Assembly: GCA_007753915.1 (NCBI GenBank)
Contig: CP036352.1
Span: 2,666,001 to 2,730,000 of the forward strand
Reading direction: 5' to 3'
Source of the DNA: Phycisphaerae bacterium RAS2
Lineage (GTDB): Bacteria; Planctomycetota; Phycisphaerae; UBA1845; UTPLA1
DNA length: 64,000 nt
Shown one piece after another: positions 55,354 to 64,000 of the stretch. Below the pieces are notes generated by a model that did no database searches, was not told where the DNA came from, and saw only the letters and a list, made by a program, of their open reading frames with translations. The position numbers were made by a program, and so were the translations under genes. Position 1 is the first letter of the stretch; the number at the start of each line of letters is the position of its first letter.

Positions 55354-57101
55354 TGCGCCCACCGCATACCATGACCCAACTGCCCATGAGCCATGCATCC
55401 GCGGTCAGCCACCCACGCGCCACGGTCGATGCCCAGGTCGGCATCGGTATTCTGATTCGCCTCAAAGCGACGCTGCTGCGCAACCGCGTGCGCCAACTGC
55501 TCGATCAGTCGCCGATGCGGCTGCTGCTCATCATTTTCTTTGTCGCCGTGATCTGGCTGCTGCTCTATGCCGTCTTCGCGCACGTGTTCACCTTCCTGCG
55601 ACGCTTCGAGCAGCAAGCCGTCATCGCGATTCCATACGTGTTCCATGCGTTTTTCCTCGCCATGACCGCGCTGCTGGCGTTTTCAACCGCCGTCATTGTC
55701 TATGGCGCGCTCTTTGCGCGCGCCGAGCCGGCGTTTCTGCTCTCCGCGCCGTTGCAGCCGCGCAGTGTCGTCGCGGTCATGTACCTCGAAGCGCTGTTCT
55801 TTTCCAGTTGGTCGCTCATCCTGCTCGGCATCCCCCTGATGATCGCCATCGGACAGGTGCAGGGGCTGCCGCTGCGTTTCTATGTCCTGTTTCTGCTGGC
55901 TTTTCTCGGGTTCGTGCCGATTCCCGGCGCGCTGGGGCTGGTCGCCGCCCTGCTCGTCGCGGTGTACCTGCCCCGCGTCGCGAAGCAGACGCTTATCTAT
56001 TCCTGCGGCGCGGTTCTGCTCGGCGTCATCCTCTGGTGGGGCCGGCTCTGGGCCATTTCCTCGCTCGATTCCAACGAATGGCTGCACCGCTTTCTTGGCG
56101 AACTGCAATACCTCAAGGCCGCCATGCTGCCCTCCACGTGGGTCACGAACACGATCCGCTTCGCCATCGAGGATCAGCCCGCCATGGCGGCGTTTTACCT
56201 CGCGGTCACGGTCGCCACCGCGCTGTTCTTCAGTTGGGCGGCGGTGACGATCGTCGGCGCGCGGCTGCTTCGTGCGTATGCCAATGCGCACAGCGGCTTG
56301 AGCCGATCGCGAGGCTACACCGGTCGATTCTCTGCGATGCTCACGCGCGGGCTGTTCTTCTATCTGCCGGAGCCCTCGCGCTGGCTCGTGTTGAAGGACG
56401 TGCGCGCGTTTCTGCGCGATCCGCTGCAGTGGTCGCAACTTGTCATTCTCTTCGGTCTGCTCGCGCTGTATCTCTTCTATCTCCCGACGACCCGGCCGGA
56501 CGGCTTCTCGCTTCCGTGGCAGGCGCTGATCTGTTTCTTGAGCTTCGGCGCGGTCACGCTCATCCTTTCGACTTTCACGAGTCGATTTGTCTTCCCCATG
56601 ATCTCCATGGAAGGCAAGAACATGTGGCTGCTGGGACTGTGCCCGTTTGATCGGCCGCGCGTGCTGCGTGCGAAGCTGGCCTACGCCGTCACGATCACGA
56701 TGCTGGCGGCGCTGGCGGTATCGGCGCTCTCGGTTCGGGCGCTGGACCTGCCCCCGGCGATGGCGCTGGTGCAACTGGGCGGGGTCACGGCCACGTGCAT
56801 CGGTCTGTGCGGGCTGGCGATCGGCTTGGGCGCGCGGATGCCCAGCTACCAGGAGCGAAACAGCAGCCGGATCGCCTCGGGACTGGGCGGCACGGTGAAC
56901 CTTGTCGCGAGCGTGGCGCTGGTGGCGGCCAATGCGGCCATGATGGGGGGAATCTGCGTCCGGCTCGTCGGAAACGGCAGCCTGCAATCGCTTGATGCCG
57001 TGAGCGGCGGGCTTTTTGCCGGAATGGTGACACTGGGCCTTGCGTCGTGCGGGCTGGCGATGCGCGTGGGCGGCCGGGCGTTTCGATCGCAGGAGTTTTA
57101 G
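55353..57101 (+). CDS. ABC-2-like permease
   Basis: 582 residues, at least 10 membrane segments, for example LLLIIFFVAVIWLLLYAVF, FHAFFLAMTALLAFSTAVIV, LVILFGLLALYLFYLP and ALICFLSFGAVTLILSTF. Start overlaps the ATPase stop by 1 bp (TGATG). Substrate unknown; the exported accessory gene upstream and absence of a binding protein suggest efflux. Confidence 0.85.
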   Translation: MRPPHTMTQLPMSHASAVSHPRATVDAQVGIGILIRLKATLLRNRVRQLLDQSPMRLLLIIFFVAVIWLLLYAVFAHVFTFLRRFEQQAVIAIPYVFHAFFLAMTALLAFSTAVIVYGALFARAEPAFLLSAPLQPRSVVAVMYLEALFFSSWSLILLGIPLMIAIGQVQGLPLRFYVLFLLAFLGFVPIPGALGLVAALLVAVYLPRVAKQTLIYSCGAVLLGVILWWGRLWAISSLDSNEWLHRFLGELQYLKAAMLPSTWVTNTIRFAIEDQPAMAAFYLAVTVATALFFSWAAVTIVGARLLRAYANAHSGLSRSRGYTGRFSAMLTRGLFFYLPEPSRWLVLKDVRAFLRDPLQWSQLVILFGLLALYLFYLPTTRPDGFSLPWQALICFLSFGAVTLILSTFTSRFVFPMISMEGKNMWLLGLCPFDRPRVLRAKLAYAVTITMLAALAVSALSVRALDLPPAMALVQLGGVTATCIGLCGLAIGLGARMPSYQERNSSRIASGLGGTVNLVASVALVAANAAMMGGICVRLVGNGSLQSLDAVSGGLFAGMVTLGLASCGLAMRVGGRAFRSQEF

Positions 57102-57109
57102 CGCGGCAA

Positions 57110-57403
57110 TCAGCCAATCAGTTCGGACACCCGCCGCGTGTATTGAATGCGCTCGCCGAACTTCTCCAGCCCCTCGGCGCGCAGCCGCGGCGCGTGATGG
57201 GCGAGATACTTCTCCAACTCTCCACGCGAGACAAATTCATATTGCGCGACGAACGCATGCGCAGTTCCGTCAACTTGCAGCACGCGCCCGCTCATCGCGC
57301 CTGCGTCGACGACGTCGCGCAGGTGTTTCACACGCATCCAGCGGACCCACTCATCCGCCGTCGCGGCATTGTCACACTTTGCGTTCACTTCATAAAGCAG
57401 CAT
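57110..57403 (-). CDS. DUF4286-like small protein
   Basis: 97 residues. MLLYEVNAKCDNAATADEWV + RWMRVKHLRDVV and FVAQYEFVSRGELEKYLAHH match the small ferredoxin-like DUF4286 family; function unknown. The longer frame (57487) lacks family character. Eight bp from the convergent permease gene; 80 bp downstream of rarA on the same strand. Confidence 0.7.
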   Translation of the reverse strand: MLLYEVNAKCDNAATADEWVRWMRVKHLRDVVDAGAMSGRVLQVDGTAHAFVAQYEFVSRGELEKYLAHHAPRLRAEGLEKFGERIQYTRRVSELIG

Positions 57404-57483
57404 TTCGAGTTCCCACGCGTCAAGCGCTCCTGGTTCATGCGGACGCCGTCGACATACGGAGGCGGGCCGACTCGCCCCGGTCC

Positions 57484-58827
57484 TCACCGCGCGTCACGCA
57501 GCGCCTTGAACTTCGCCAGATATTCTCCCATCACCCGCTCGTGGCCGCGATCGGTCGGCGTGTAGTAGGTCTTGTCCACGCCGAGGTAGTCCTGCGCCGC
57601 GATGCCGCCCGGCGCGTCGTGCGCGTATTGATAACCCGTGTGCCCCAGTTGCTTCGATCCCTTGTAATGCGTGTCACGCAAGTGCCTCGGTACGGGGATC
57701 GTTCGCCCCTCACGAACATCCTTTCCCGCGTTCCAGACGGCCATTGCGCTGGCGTTGCTCTTCGGCGCGCAGGCAATGTAGATCGCCGCCTGGGCCAACG
57801 GCAACTGGCACTCCGGCATGCCCACCAGCAGCGTCACCTGCACCGCCGCGCTGGCGACCACCAGCGCCATCGGATCGGCATTGCCGACGTCCTCGGCGGC
57901 GCAAATGGCAATCCGACGGGCGAGGAACCGCGGGTCTTCACCGGCTTCCAACATGCGGGCCAGCCAATACACCGTCGCGTCCGGGTCGCTGCCGCGCATC
58001 GACTTGATCAGCGCGCTGGCGGCGTCGTAATGCTGGTCACCGGCGGCGTCATAGACAATCGCCTTGCGCTGGATGCTGTCCTGCGCGATGTTGAGCGTGA
58101 TGACGAGCGGTTCGCCCGTCGCCAGCGCCGCGCCCGCGCTTCCGCCCGTCCGCTGCGACAGCGCCGCCACCTCCAGCCCTCCCAGCGCCCGCCGCGCGTC
58201 GCCATCACTGGATTCCGCGAGGAACAGAGCGGCCTCGGGCGCCAGTTGCACCTTGAGCGCGCCCAGGCCGCGCTCGGGGTCCGCCGTCGCGCGATGCAGC
58301 AGCGCGACGATGTCCTCATTCGACAGCGGCTCGAACTGAAACACCTGGCTGCGCGAGACGAGCGGCGCGTTCACCGTAAAGAACAGGTTCTCCGTCGTCG
58401 CACCGATGAGAATCACCACGCCCGCTTCGACATCGCCGAGCAGCACATCCTGCTGCGCCTTGTTGAACCGGTGGATCTCATCGAGAAACAACACCGTCCG
58501 CCGGCCGTCGTTGAGAACGCGCTCTTTCGCGCGGGCGATGATCTCGCGGATTTCTTTGACACCAATCGACGCGGCGTTGGTCGCCTCGAAGGCGGCCTTC
58601 GTTTGATCGGCGATGAGATTCGCCAACGTCGTCTTGCCGGTGCCCGGCGGACCGTAGAAGATCGCGCTGGTCAGCCGGTCGGCATCCAGCAATCGTCGAA
58701 GGAGCTTGCCCGGCCCGAGGAAATGCCGCTGCCCCACGAACTCGTCGAGGTTCTTCGGGCGCATCCGCGCCGCCAGCGGACTGACCCGACGCATGGCGTC
58801 TTCGCGTTGTTTGTGAAACAGGTCCAC
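57484..58827 (-). CDS. rarA: Replication-associated recombination protein A (MgsA/RarA)
   Basis: 447 residues. MarR-type AAA+ ATPase: DLFHKQREDAMRRVSPLAAR, MRPKNLDEFVGQ, Walker A GPPGTGKTTLANLIA, Walker B TVLFLDEIHRFN, GATTENLFF, then a C-terminal tetramerisation domain. Acts at stalled forks. GTG 58827 chosen because it begins the family N-terminus; the longer frame to 58989 reads through the palindromic repeat. Confidence 0.92.
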   Translation of the reverse strand: MDLFHKQREDAMRRVSPLAARMRPKNLDEFVGQRHFLGPGKLLRRLLDADRLTSAIFYGPPGTGKTTLANLIADQTKAAFEATNAASIGVKEIREIIARAKERVLNDGRRTVLFLDEIHRFNKAQQDVLLGDVEAGVVILIGATTENLFFTVNAPLVSRSQVFQFEPLSNEDIVALLHRATADPERGLGALKVQLAPEAALFLAESSDGDARRALGGLEVAALSQRTGGSAGAALATGEPLVITLNIAQDSIQRKAIVYDAAGDQHYDAASALIKSMRGSDPDATVYWLARMLEAGEDPRFLARRIAICAAEDVGNADPMALVVASAAVQVTLLVGMPECQLPLAQAAIYIACAPKSNASAMAVWNAGKDVREGRTIPVPRHLRDTHYKGSKQLGHTGYQYAHDAPGGIAAQDYLGVDKTYYTPTDRGHERVMGEYLAKFKALRDAR

Positions 58828-58844
58828 TTTGCATCGCACCTTCG

Positions 58845-58970
58845 AGCCGCGGGCGCTCCAGTGAGCCGCGGGCTTTAGCCCGCGCGGCCCACCGATCGCG
58901 CGTAAACGCTCACTCAGTGCGCAGCGCCGCGCGAGCTCAAGCTCGTTGACGCGCGTGAACGCTTTTCGCA
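58845..58970. repeat. Dispersed repeat B: two 19-nt units plus palindrome and conserved flank
   Basis: Two AGCCGCGGGC units 19 bp apart (58845, 58864), the second running into the palindrome AGCCGCGGGCTTTAGCCCGC + GCGGCC, followed by a GATC-CGCG-AA-GCT flank like that of repeat A at 62641. Lies between rarA and the dihydropyrimidinase gene. Confidence 0.7.
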
Positions 58971-58998
58971 ATACGCTGCGCCCGCGCAAGGCTCCGAC

Positions 58999-60402
58999 CT
59001 ACACGACGCCCGCCGACTCGCGCCGTAGCCACTTGCCCCAGCCGTTCTGGCCGCAGAACTTGTAGTCGTCCACGATTACACGACCGCGTGACAGCGTCGT
59101 CCGCGAAAAGCCCGCCAGCTTCCAGCCCTCATAAGGCGACCAGTCGGCGTTGGTCTCCATCTCCGACGGCTTCACCTCGATGCGATGCTTTGGGTGGATG
59201 ATGGCGATGTCGGCGTCGTAGCCCTTCTTGATCGCGCCCTTGCGATCGCCCAGGCCCATGATCTTCGCCGGGCTGTGACTCACTTTGTCGACAAACTCCT
59301 GCATGGTGAGCTTGCCCTTGAGCACGCCGTGTGTATAGACAATCGGCAATAACGTTTCCAGCCCCGGCAGCCCCATCGGGATCTTTGTCCAGTCGCCCTG
59401 CCACATCGCCTTCTGCTCGCGCGTGAACGTGCATGTGTCCGTGCTGACAACGCAGACCGTGTCGCTCGCCAGGCCCTTCCACAGCCGCTTCTGATCGCTC
59501 TTCTTCTTGATCTGCGGGCAGCACGCATACAGGTGCCCGTCCGCCCCGGCGAACAGCGAATCATCCAGCACAAGGTACTGTGCGCACGTCTCGGCGAACA
59601 CGTTGTCCAGCCCGCGCTTGTGCGCCGCCCGGATGATGTCCGTCCCCTCGGCCGTCGACATGTGCACGATGTAGAGCCGTCCCCCGGTCGCCTCGGCCCA
59701 GGTCACCGCGCGCTGAATCGCCTCGGCCTCGATGAAGTTCGGACGGGTGATGCCGTGCAGCTGCGCCCCGAGTTTTCGCATCTCGTCTTCGTTATGATGC
59801 CGCTCGATCAACTCGTCCAGCACGCGGCTGCTCTCGGCGTGGATGAGCAACATGCCATTCAGATCGCGCACCTGTTCCAGCGCCCCGTAGATCGCGGCGT
59901 CGTCGGCCTGCCAGCCCTCGCGCGCGTAAATCATGAACTGCTTGAAGGTCGGGAAGCCCTTTTTCACCATGTCGGCCATCTCGCCGCGGTGCCGCTTCCA
60001 GTCGGTCAGCGCAACGTGGAACGTGTAATCCACGCACGCCTTGCCATCGGCCTTGGCCATCCAGTTGTCGACGGCCTGCTGGAGCGACTCGCCGGCGTAG
60101 GGAATGGCAAAGTCGATCACGCTTGTGACGCCGCCGCGCGCCGCGGCCCGCGTGCCGGTGTTGTAGTCATCCGACGAGGTCGTGCCGCAGAACGGCAGCG
60201 CGAGATGCACGTGCACGTCGATGCCGCCGGGGATGACGTAGCAACCCGTTGCATCAATGATGCGCGTGCCGTCGGCGTTTGCCTTTTTCGCCAGCCCCTT
60301 GTCAACGCGGGCGATGGTCTCGCCGATGATGCCGACATCGGCTTTGGCGGATTTGTTCGCGTTGACGACGGTGCCGTTGGCAATGATGGTGTCAAATCGC
60401 AT
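58999..60402 (-). CDS. Dihydropyrimidinase / hydantoinase family protein
   Basis: 467 residues. Cyclic amidohydrolase with GGIDVHVHL (metal His pair), GFPTFKQFM (carboxylated Lys), LIHAES, YIVHMSTAEG, VVSTDTC and SPAKIMGLGDRKGAI. Opens dihydropyrimidine or hydantoin rings. ATG 60402 with GGAGGGG eight bases upstream. Divergent from arginine deiminase; both act on small nitrogen compounds. Confidence 0.9.
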   Translation of the reverse strand: MRFDTIIANGTVVNANKSAKADVGIIGETIARVDKGLAKKANADGTRIIDATGCYVIPGGIDVHVHLALPFCGTTSSDDYNTGTRAAARGGVTSVIDFAIPYAGESLQQAVDNWMAKADGKACVDYTFHVALTDWKRHRGEMADMVKKGFPTFKQFMIYAREGWQADDAAIYGALEQVRDLNGMLLIHAESSRVLDELIERHHNEDEMRKLGAQLHGITRPNFIEAEAIQRAVTWAEATGGRLYIVHMSTAEGTDIIRAAHKRGLDNVFAETCAQYLVLDDSLFAGADGHLYACCPQIKKKSDQKRLWKGLASDTVCVVSTDTCTFTREQKAMWQGDWTKIPMGLPGLETLLPIVYTHGVLKGKLTMQEFVDKVSHSPAKIMGLGDRKGAIKKGYDADIAIIHPKHRIEVKPSEMETNADWSPYEGWKLAGFSRTTLSRGRVIVDDYKFCGQNGWGKWLRRESAGVV

Positions 60403-60512
60403 GGGGTGTTCCCCTCCAGGAGAATGGAAGATTCGCAGACCGATTATTGTGACGCTTGCCGAGCCGCGGGTAAAGCAGCCACGGCCCCCGGCAAGTCGCC
60501 TCGAAACTCCGC

Positions 60513-60541
60513 TTCCGAACTCCATCGTCGGCCCGTACAAT
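60513..60541 (+). promoter_or_regulatory. Candidate promoter for the arginine deiminase gene
   Basis: TTCCGA, 17-bp spacer, TACAAT, about 55 bp before the ATG. Pattern match only. Confidence 0.35.
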
Positions 60542-60595
60542 GCGGCCCCATAGCTTGTATACCACGCAGCGACAGGCAATTAACGCGAATCACCC

Positions 60596-61816
60596 ATGCA
60601 ACTTTACATCCCCAACGAATACGCCAAGCTCGAGACCGTGCTCGTCCATCGGCCCGGCGACGAAATCGACCGGCTGACCCACGAGAACATGAAACGCTAC
60701 CTGTTCGAGGACATCCCCTTCCTCACCGGTATGCAGGAGGAGCACGACGAGTTCGTCGGCGAGATGATCGACAATGACATCCGCGTCTTGTACCTCGAAG
60801 CGTTGCTTCTGGAGCTGTTTCGCGGGCAGCCGCTCATCAAGGCCAAGGTCGTCGAACAAGTTTGCATGGCGGCGCAAGCGCCGGCCATCGCGCCCGACCT
60901 GCTCGACCCCGCGCGCACGCCCGACGATATGCTGGTGCGAATTCTCTTTCGCGGAATGACGCATGGTGAATACGCGGAGCTGACCGGTCGCACGGTGCTC
61001 GACGGCACGGTGCGCACGATGTTCATCCTTCCGCCGATTCCCAACGCCTATTTCAGCCGCGACCCGGCCGTCGTGGTCAATCGCTGTGTCGTCAGTTGCA
61101 AGATGCACTACGCCGAGCGCGTTCGTGAAACGCTGCTGGTGCGTGCGGTGCTGGAGCATCATCCCGAGTTCGCGGGCCACACCATCGCCTACGGCGGTTC
61201 GCAGTTCCCGCTGGAGGATCGCCCCTTCACGATCGAAGGCGGCGACGTGATCGTGATCAACGAAGAAGCCGTGCTGGTCGGCGTCAGCGAGCGGACGCGC
61301 AGCGAGACGATCAAGGCGCTGGCGCGCAAGGCCTTCGCCGGCGGGCATGCGAAGCGCTTCTACGAGATTCCGATCCCGACCGAACGGACGTTCATGCACC
61401 TCGACACGGTCTTTACAATTGTCGATCTCGGCGTGGTTGTCTGGTACCCGGGCATCATGGAGCGGGCCATGCCCATCACGCAGATCGCCACGGACGGCAG
61501 CGGCGGCATCGTGGAAAAGGCCGAATCCCGCTCCCTGAAAGGAATCTTGAGCGACGAATTCGGCCGCGAGCTGCGCATCATTCGCACCGGCGGCGGCGAC
61601 GAGCATTTCGCCGACCGCGAGCAGCGCACCGACGGCACAAACATCCTTGCGATCGCCCCCGGCGTCGCCTGCACTTATCGGCGCAATGTCCGAACGACCG
61701 CGGCGATGGAGTCGGCCGGCGTGAACGTGCTGAAAATCTCCGGCTCGGAGCTGGTCCGCGGCCTGGGAGGCCCGCGCTGCATGACCATGCCGCTGCGGCG
61801 CGCGACGGTGCAGTAG
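60596..61816 (+). CDS. arcA: Arginine deiminase
   Basis: 406 residues. Guanidino-group hydrolase converting arginine to citrulline and ammonia: SRDPAVVVNR, FTIEGGDVIVI, FMHLDTVFTIVD (catalytic His), and the C-terminal GGPRCMTMPLRR with nucleophile C395. All catalytic residues seem present. No arcB/arcC genes follow, so the full ADI pathway is not encoded here. Monocistronic, divergent from the dihydropyrimidinase gene. Confidence 0.92.
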   Translation: MQLYIPNEYAKLETVLVHRPGDEIDRLTHENMKRYLFEDIPFLTGMQEEHDEFVGEMIDNDIRVLYLEALLLELFRGQPLIKAKVVEQVCMAAQAPAIAPDLLDPARTPDDMLVRILFRGMTHGEYAELTGRTVLDGTVRTMFILPPIPNAYFSRDPAVVVNRCVVSCKMHYAERVRETLLVRAVLEHHPEFAGHTIAYGGSQFPLEDRPFTIEGGDVIVINEEAVLVGVSERTRSETIKALARKAFAGGHAKRFYEIPIPTERTFMHLDTVFTIVDLGVVVWYPGIMERAMPITQIATDGSGGIVEKAESRSLKGILSDEFGRELRIIRTGGGDEHFADREQRTDGTNILAIAPGVACTYRRNVRTTAAMESAGVNVLKISGSELVRGLGGPRCMTMPLRRATVQ

Positions 61817-61863
61817 ATCCCTGCATGCGGGCTTCTTTCACATTCATGCGCGCAGATCTGACA

Positions 61864-61885
61864 CCGACGGATTGCAATGCGTCGG
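61864..61885. repeat. TTGCAA-centred palindromic repeat, copy 2
   Basis: CCGACGGATTGCAATGCGTC + GG, near-palindrome in the gap after arcA; matches 10517-10540. Confidence 0.5.
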
Positions 61886-61916
61886 CGTCCCGGCACATGG
61901 GGACGCGCGTCGAATA

Positions 61917-61960
61917 ACAAAAACAAACGTGCCCGGAGGCTTCCCATCCCCCGGGCACGC
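61917..61960 (-). terminator. Intrinsic terminator of the lipoprotein gene
   Basis: Stem CGTGCCCGG (61928-61936) with CCGGGCACG (61951-61959) and an A-rich run before it (T-rich on the minus strand), just after the gene ending at 62001. Confidence 0.75.
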
Positions 61961-62000
61961 TCGCATTGAAAGGAGCAGTCGTTCTGATTGCGGTGGGCGA

Positions 62001-62345
62001 CTACGGTCTGCCCGGCCGCTGTGCCGCGCCGACGCTGTAGCTGCGGAAGTTCCGCTGCGGCGTCTGGCGCTCGGAGAATTCGTTGCCGAAGAAGTCGCGG
62101 TAGTACTCGATGTACACCGTCTCCTGCGGACTGTGATAGCCGTTCCACGTCGATGGCCAGTCGGTCCGCCCGATCTGCCCGGCGACCGAGTCCTCCCACG
62201 GATCACCCATCAGGAGATTCGTCCCGACGGATGTCGCGATCGGCGACGGCGCGTCCTGCCGGCAGCCGATCATTCCCCCCGCGATCAGCAGCGCCGTCGC
62301 GCCGCCGATGATCCACAACCCCGGATGTCGAACCCCCCGATTCAT
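62001..62345 (-). CDS. Small lipoprotein (unknown)
   Basis: 114 residues. Lipoprotein signal LWIIGGATALLIAGGMIGC + RQD, then a Trp/Tyr-rich soluble part (DWPSTWNGYHSPQETVYIEY). ATG 62345 has GGAGAAGGGG upstream. No family recognised. Confidence 0.65.
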   Translation of the reverse strand: MNRGVRHPGLWIIGGATALLIAGGMIGCRQDAPSPIATSVGTNLLMGDPWEDSVAGQIGRTDWPSTWNGYHSPQETVYIEYYRDFFGNEFSERQTPQRNFRSYSVGAAQRPGRP

Positions 62346-62766
62346 GTCCCCTTCTCCCTCTCGCGCTCGTCGGGAGGATAGGGCATCCGGCGCGCCAGGG
62401 CCGGATAATTGCACGTGTCGCGGCGTGTTCCGAAAATGCGAATTCCCCGCGATTTCGTCGAAGTGCCCGTGGAGCAACAGGTTGCGACGAATCAGGGGAG
62501 TCCGACTCGCGCACGGTTGTGACGATTGGCGAAGAGAATCATCCTATGACGACGTGAATGCTTGGATGGAATCGTTGTATGAATTCATCCTGCCGTGTTG
62601 CCGCCATGCTGTATTGCCGCTGGCAGCAGCAATTACCACAAGCCGCGGGCTGTTCAAAGAGCCGCGGGCTACGCAAGGAGCCGCGGGCTTCAGCCCGCGC
62701 GGCCATTCGATCACGCGTGAATGCTTCGCCCCGATTCCCAACGCCGCGCGGACTAAAGCTCGCAGC
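62346..62766. other. Intergenic region with repeat block A
   Basis: 421 bp between the lipoprotein gene and the M28 gene. No gene; contains the repeat at 62641-62766. Confidence 0.5.
62641..62766. repeat. Dispersed repeat A: three 19-nt units plus palindrome
   Basis: Three AGCCGCGGGCT units at 62641, 62660 and 62679 (19-nt period). The third continues into the palindrome ending CAGCCCGCGCGGCC, and its 3' flank resembles that of repeat B (58845). Confidence 0.7.
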
Positions 62767-64000
62767 TCATTCGCGCGTCGGCTCGCCGCCGAATCGCTCG
62801 GGCATGTCGGCGATGACGTAACTCACCGCCGCCATGACCGCGACGCATTGCGACAGCTCGCGCGGATCGACCTTGTCCAGCGTGTCGGCGTGCGAGTGGT
62901 GATAATCGAAGTACTTGGAGCCTTCGACGCCCAGGCCCATCAGCATCACGCCGGACTCCTTCATCGGGGAGATGTCCGCCCCGCTGTGTTCACCGCTGAT
63001 GCGCAGCGGTCCCACCGGTGCAAGCAGCTCGAGAATCTCGTCCAGTTGTTTCGCTGCCTTCTCGCGGCGCGTCTTGTCCGCACATTCCAACCCGAACGAC
63101 TCCGGCCGAAAACCGCCGGCGTCCGACTCGATCGCAGCGATGTGCTTGTCCAGTTCGTCGGCATGGTCCTTCGCATACGCCTTGCCGCCCATCAGGCCGT
63201 TCTCTTCGTTCGTCCAGAGGACCACCCGAATCGTCCGCCGCGGCGTCAGGCTCATCTTTCGCAGCACATTGATCGCCTCCATTGCCATCACGCAGCCGGT
63301 CGCGTCGTCGTGCGCTCCGTGGCCGACGTCCCAACTGTCGAAATGGCCGCCGATCACGACGACCTCGTCGGGCCGCTCTCGACCGCGCAACTCAGCGATG
63401 ACATTTGCCGACGGCGCCATGCCTTCGTCCCGGGCCGACATCTTCAGCGTGACCTTCACTTCCTGCCCGCGCGCCGCCAGCCGCGCGATCATCTCGGCAT
63501 CCTCGCACGACACGGCCGCTGCGGGGATCTTCTTCACGCTCTCTTCGTACCGCATCATGCCGGTGTGCGGCGAGCGCAAACTCCGCGCCGTCACCGAGCG
63601 CACCAGGCACGCAACCGCACCCTGTTTCGCCGCGAGGATCGCGCCCTTTCCCCGAAACCGAACCGTCTCGCCGTAGCGCGACCCGTGCTCTTCGTCATAC
63701 GGCGGCATCGCGTTGTTGTACAAAACGACCGCGCCCTTCACCTTGTCGCCGGCAGCCTCCAACTCCGCCTCATCGCGCACAACCACCACCCGCGCCGTGA
63801 TGCCGTCCTTCGGCGTGCCCACCGACCCGCCCAGGCCGAGCATCGCCATCGGCATGCGCCGCGGTGAAACAATCTCCGCCGATTCCTCGCCACGCACCCA
63901 TTTGGGCACCATCACTTTTTCACCACGCACGTTCTCGTGCCCGTCGGACTTCATCGTCTCGATGGCCCACTCGATTGCCCGCTCAAGCTCCCGCGAGCCG
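62767..64000 (-). CDS. M28-family metallopeptidase (5' partial)
   Basis: Frame open to the window end; 411 residues visible. M28/carboxypeptidase-Q-like: PA-domain insert (VRVV-type region), then the zinc site VVVIGGHFDSWDVGHGAHDD, TNEENGLMGG and DYHHSHADTLDKVD. Translation of the last bases before ATG 63954 (GSRELERAIEWAIET) continues the family N-terminal helix, so the true start lies beyond the window. Probably exported; signal peptide not visible. Confidence 0.88.
   Translation of the reverse strand, partial: GSRELERAIEWAIETMKSDGHENVRGEKVMVPKWVRGEESAEIVSPRRMPMAMLGLGGSVGTPKDGITARVVVVRDEAELEAAGDKVKGAVVLYNNAMPPYDEEHGSRYGETVRFRGKGAILAAKQGAVACLVRSVTARSLRSPHTGMMRYEESVKKIPAAAVSCEDAEMIARLAARGQEVKVTLKMSARDEGMAPSANVIAELRGRERPDEVVVIGGHFDSWDVGHGAHDDATGCVMAMEAINVLRKMSLTPRRTIRVVLWTNEENGLMGGKAYAKDHADELDKHIAAIESDAGGFRPESFGLECADKTRREKAAKQLDEILELLAPVGPLRISGEHSGADISPMKESGVMLMGLGVEGSKYFDYHHSHADTLDKVDPRELSQCVAVMAAVSYVIADMPERFGGEPTRE

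Noticed and set aside
58828-58989. Extension of RarA
   Set aside because: It translates the palindromic repeat and has no homology to RarA, whose N-terminus starts at the DLFHKQ segment.
62308-63867. 519-residue plus-strand frame over the M28 gene
   Set aside because: Arg/His-rich antisense composition; M28 metal motifs are on the minus strand.

Overview
The window looks like a chromosomal segment of a GC-rich, Gram-negative-type member of the Planctomycetota, possibly Phycisphaerae-like. The support is: secreted proteins ending in dockerin-like EF-hand doublets, PEP-CTERM proteins in tandem, a pilin-like protein with a C-terminal H-x(n)-DG motif, a large VPS10/BNR-repeat protein, stand-alone LigD-phosphoesterase and deoxyhypusine-synthase-like proteins, and hldD (heptose, hence LPS). 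Promoter-like elements are of the sigma-70 type. Nothing resembles a prophage, plasmid or CRISPR array. The assignment is an inference from gene content, not a phylogenetic result.

Layout. 1-3.7 kb: deoxyhypusine-synthase-like enzyme (cut by the window edge), hldD, a VWA protein. 3.9-21.4 kb: a secretome block (S8 protease, secreted peptidyl-arginine/agmatine deiminase, beta-propeller, BNR protein, FG-GAP protein) interleaved with a sugar reductase, a pilin-like protein, dapB and thrC. 21.7-27.4 kb: tRNA-Ser, small proteins, a membrane M48 protease, a beta-helix protein. 27.6-30.3 kb: three tandem paralogous PEP-CTERM proteins. 30.6-34.8 kb: PEP/pyruvate-binding protein, ribosomal protein S21, a PmtA-like methyltransferase, tRNA-Val. 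34.9-42.0 kb: tRNA-Lys followed by an ebo/edb-like gene cluster (myo-inositol-phosphate-synthase-like cyclase, two TIM-barrel proteins, UbiA prenyltransferase, phosphodiesterase and, on the other strand, a TatD hydrolase with a small partner gene). A RAYT transposase gene framed by a perfect 32-bp inverted repeat sits inside this cluster. 42.0-50.8 kb: cystathionine beta-synthase and a gamma-lyase/synthase (transsulfuration), an ECF sigma factor with a membrane/dockerin partner, the three-gene NAD(P) transhydrogenase, a histone-deacetylase-like amidohydrolase. 50.9-57.1 kb: AMMECR1 and TPR proteins, LigD-PE protein, ABC exporter operon. 57.1-64 kb: DUF4286-like protein, rarA, dihydropyrimidinase, arginine deiminase, a small lipoprotein, an M28 peptidase cut by the window end.

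The most interesting system is the ebo-like cluster. Its genes overlap by ATGA-type junctions, which suggests a single transcription unit. A prenyltransferase, two sugar-phosphate-isomerase-like TIM barrels, a phosphatase-superfamily enzyme and a TatD hydrolase surround a sugar-phosphate cyclase of the inositol-phosphate-synthase type rather than the dehydroquinate-synthase type (EboD) of the described operons. Together they could make and process a prenylated cyclitol-type metabolite; that function is inferred. Also notable are the ECF sigma/membrane-dockerin pair, the secreted deiminase with a sorting-like tail, and three families of dispersed palindromic intergenic repeats.
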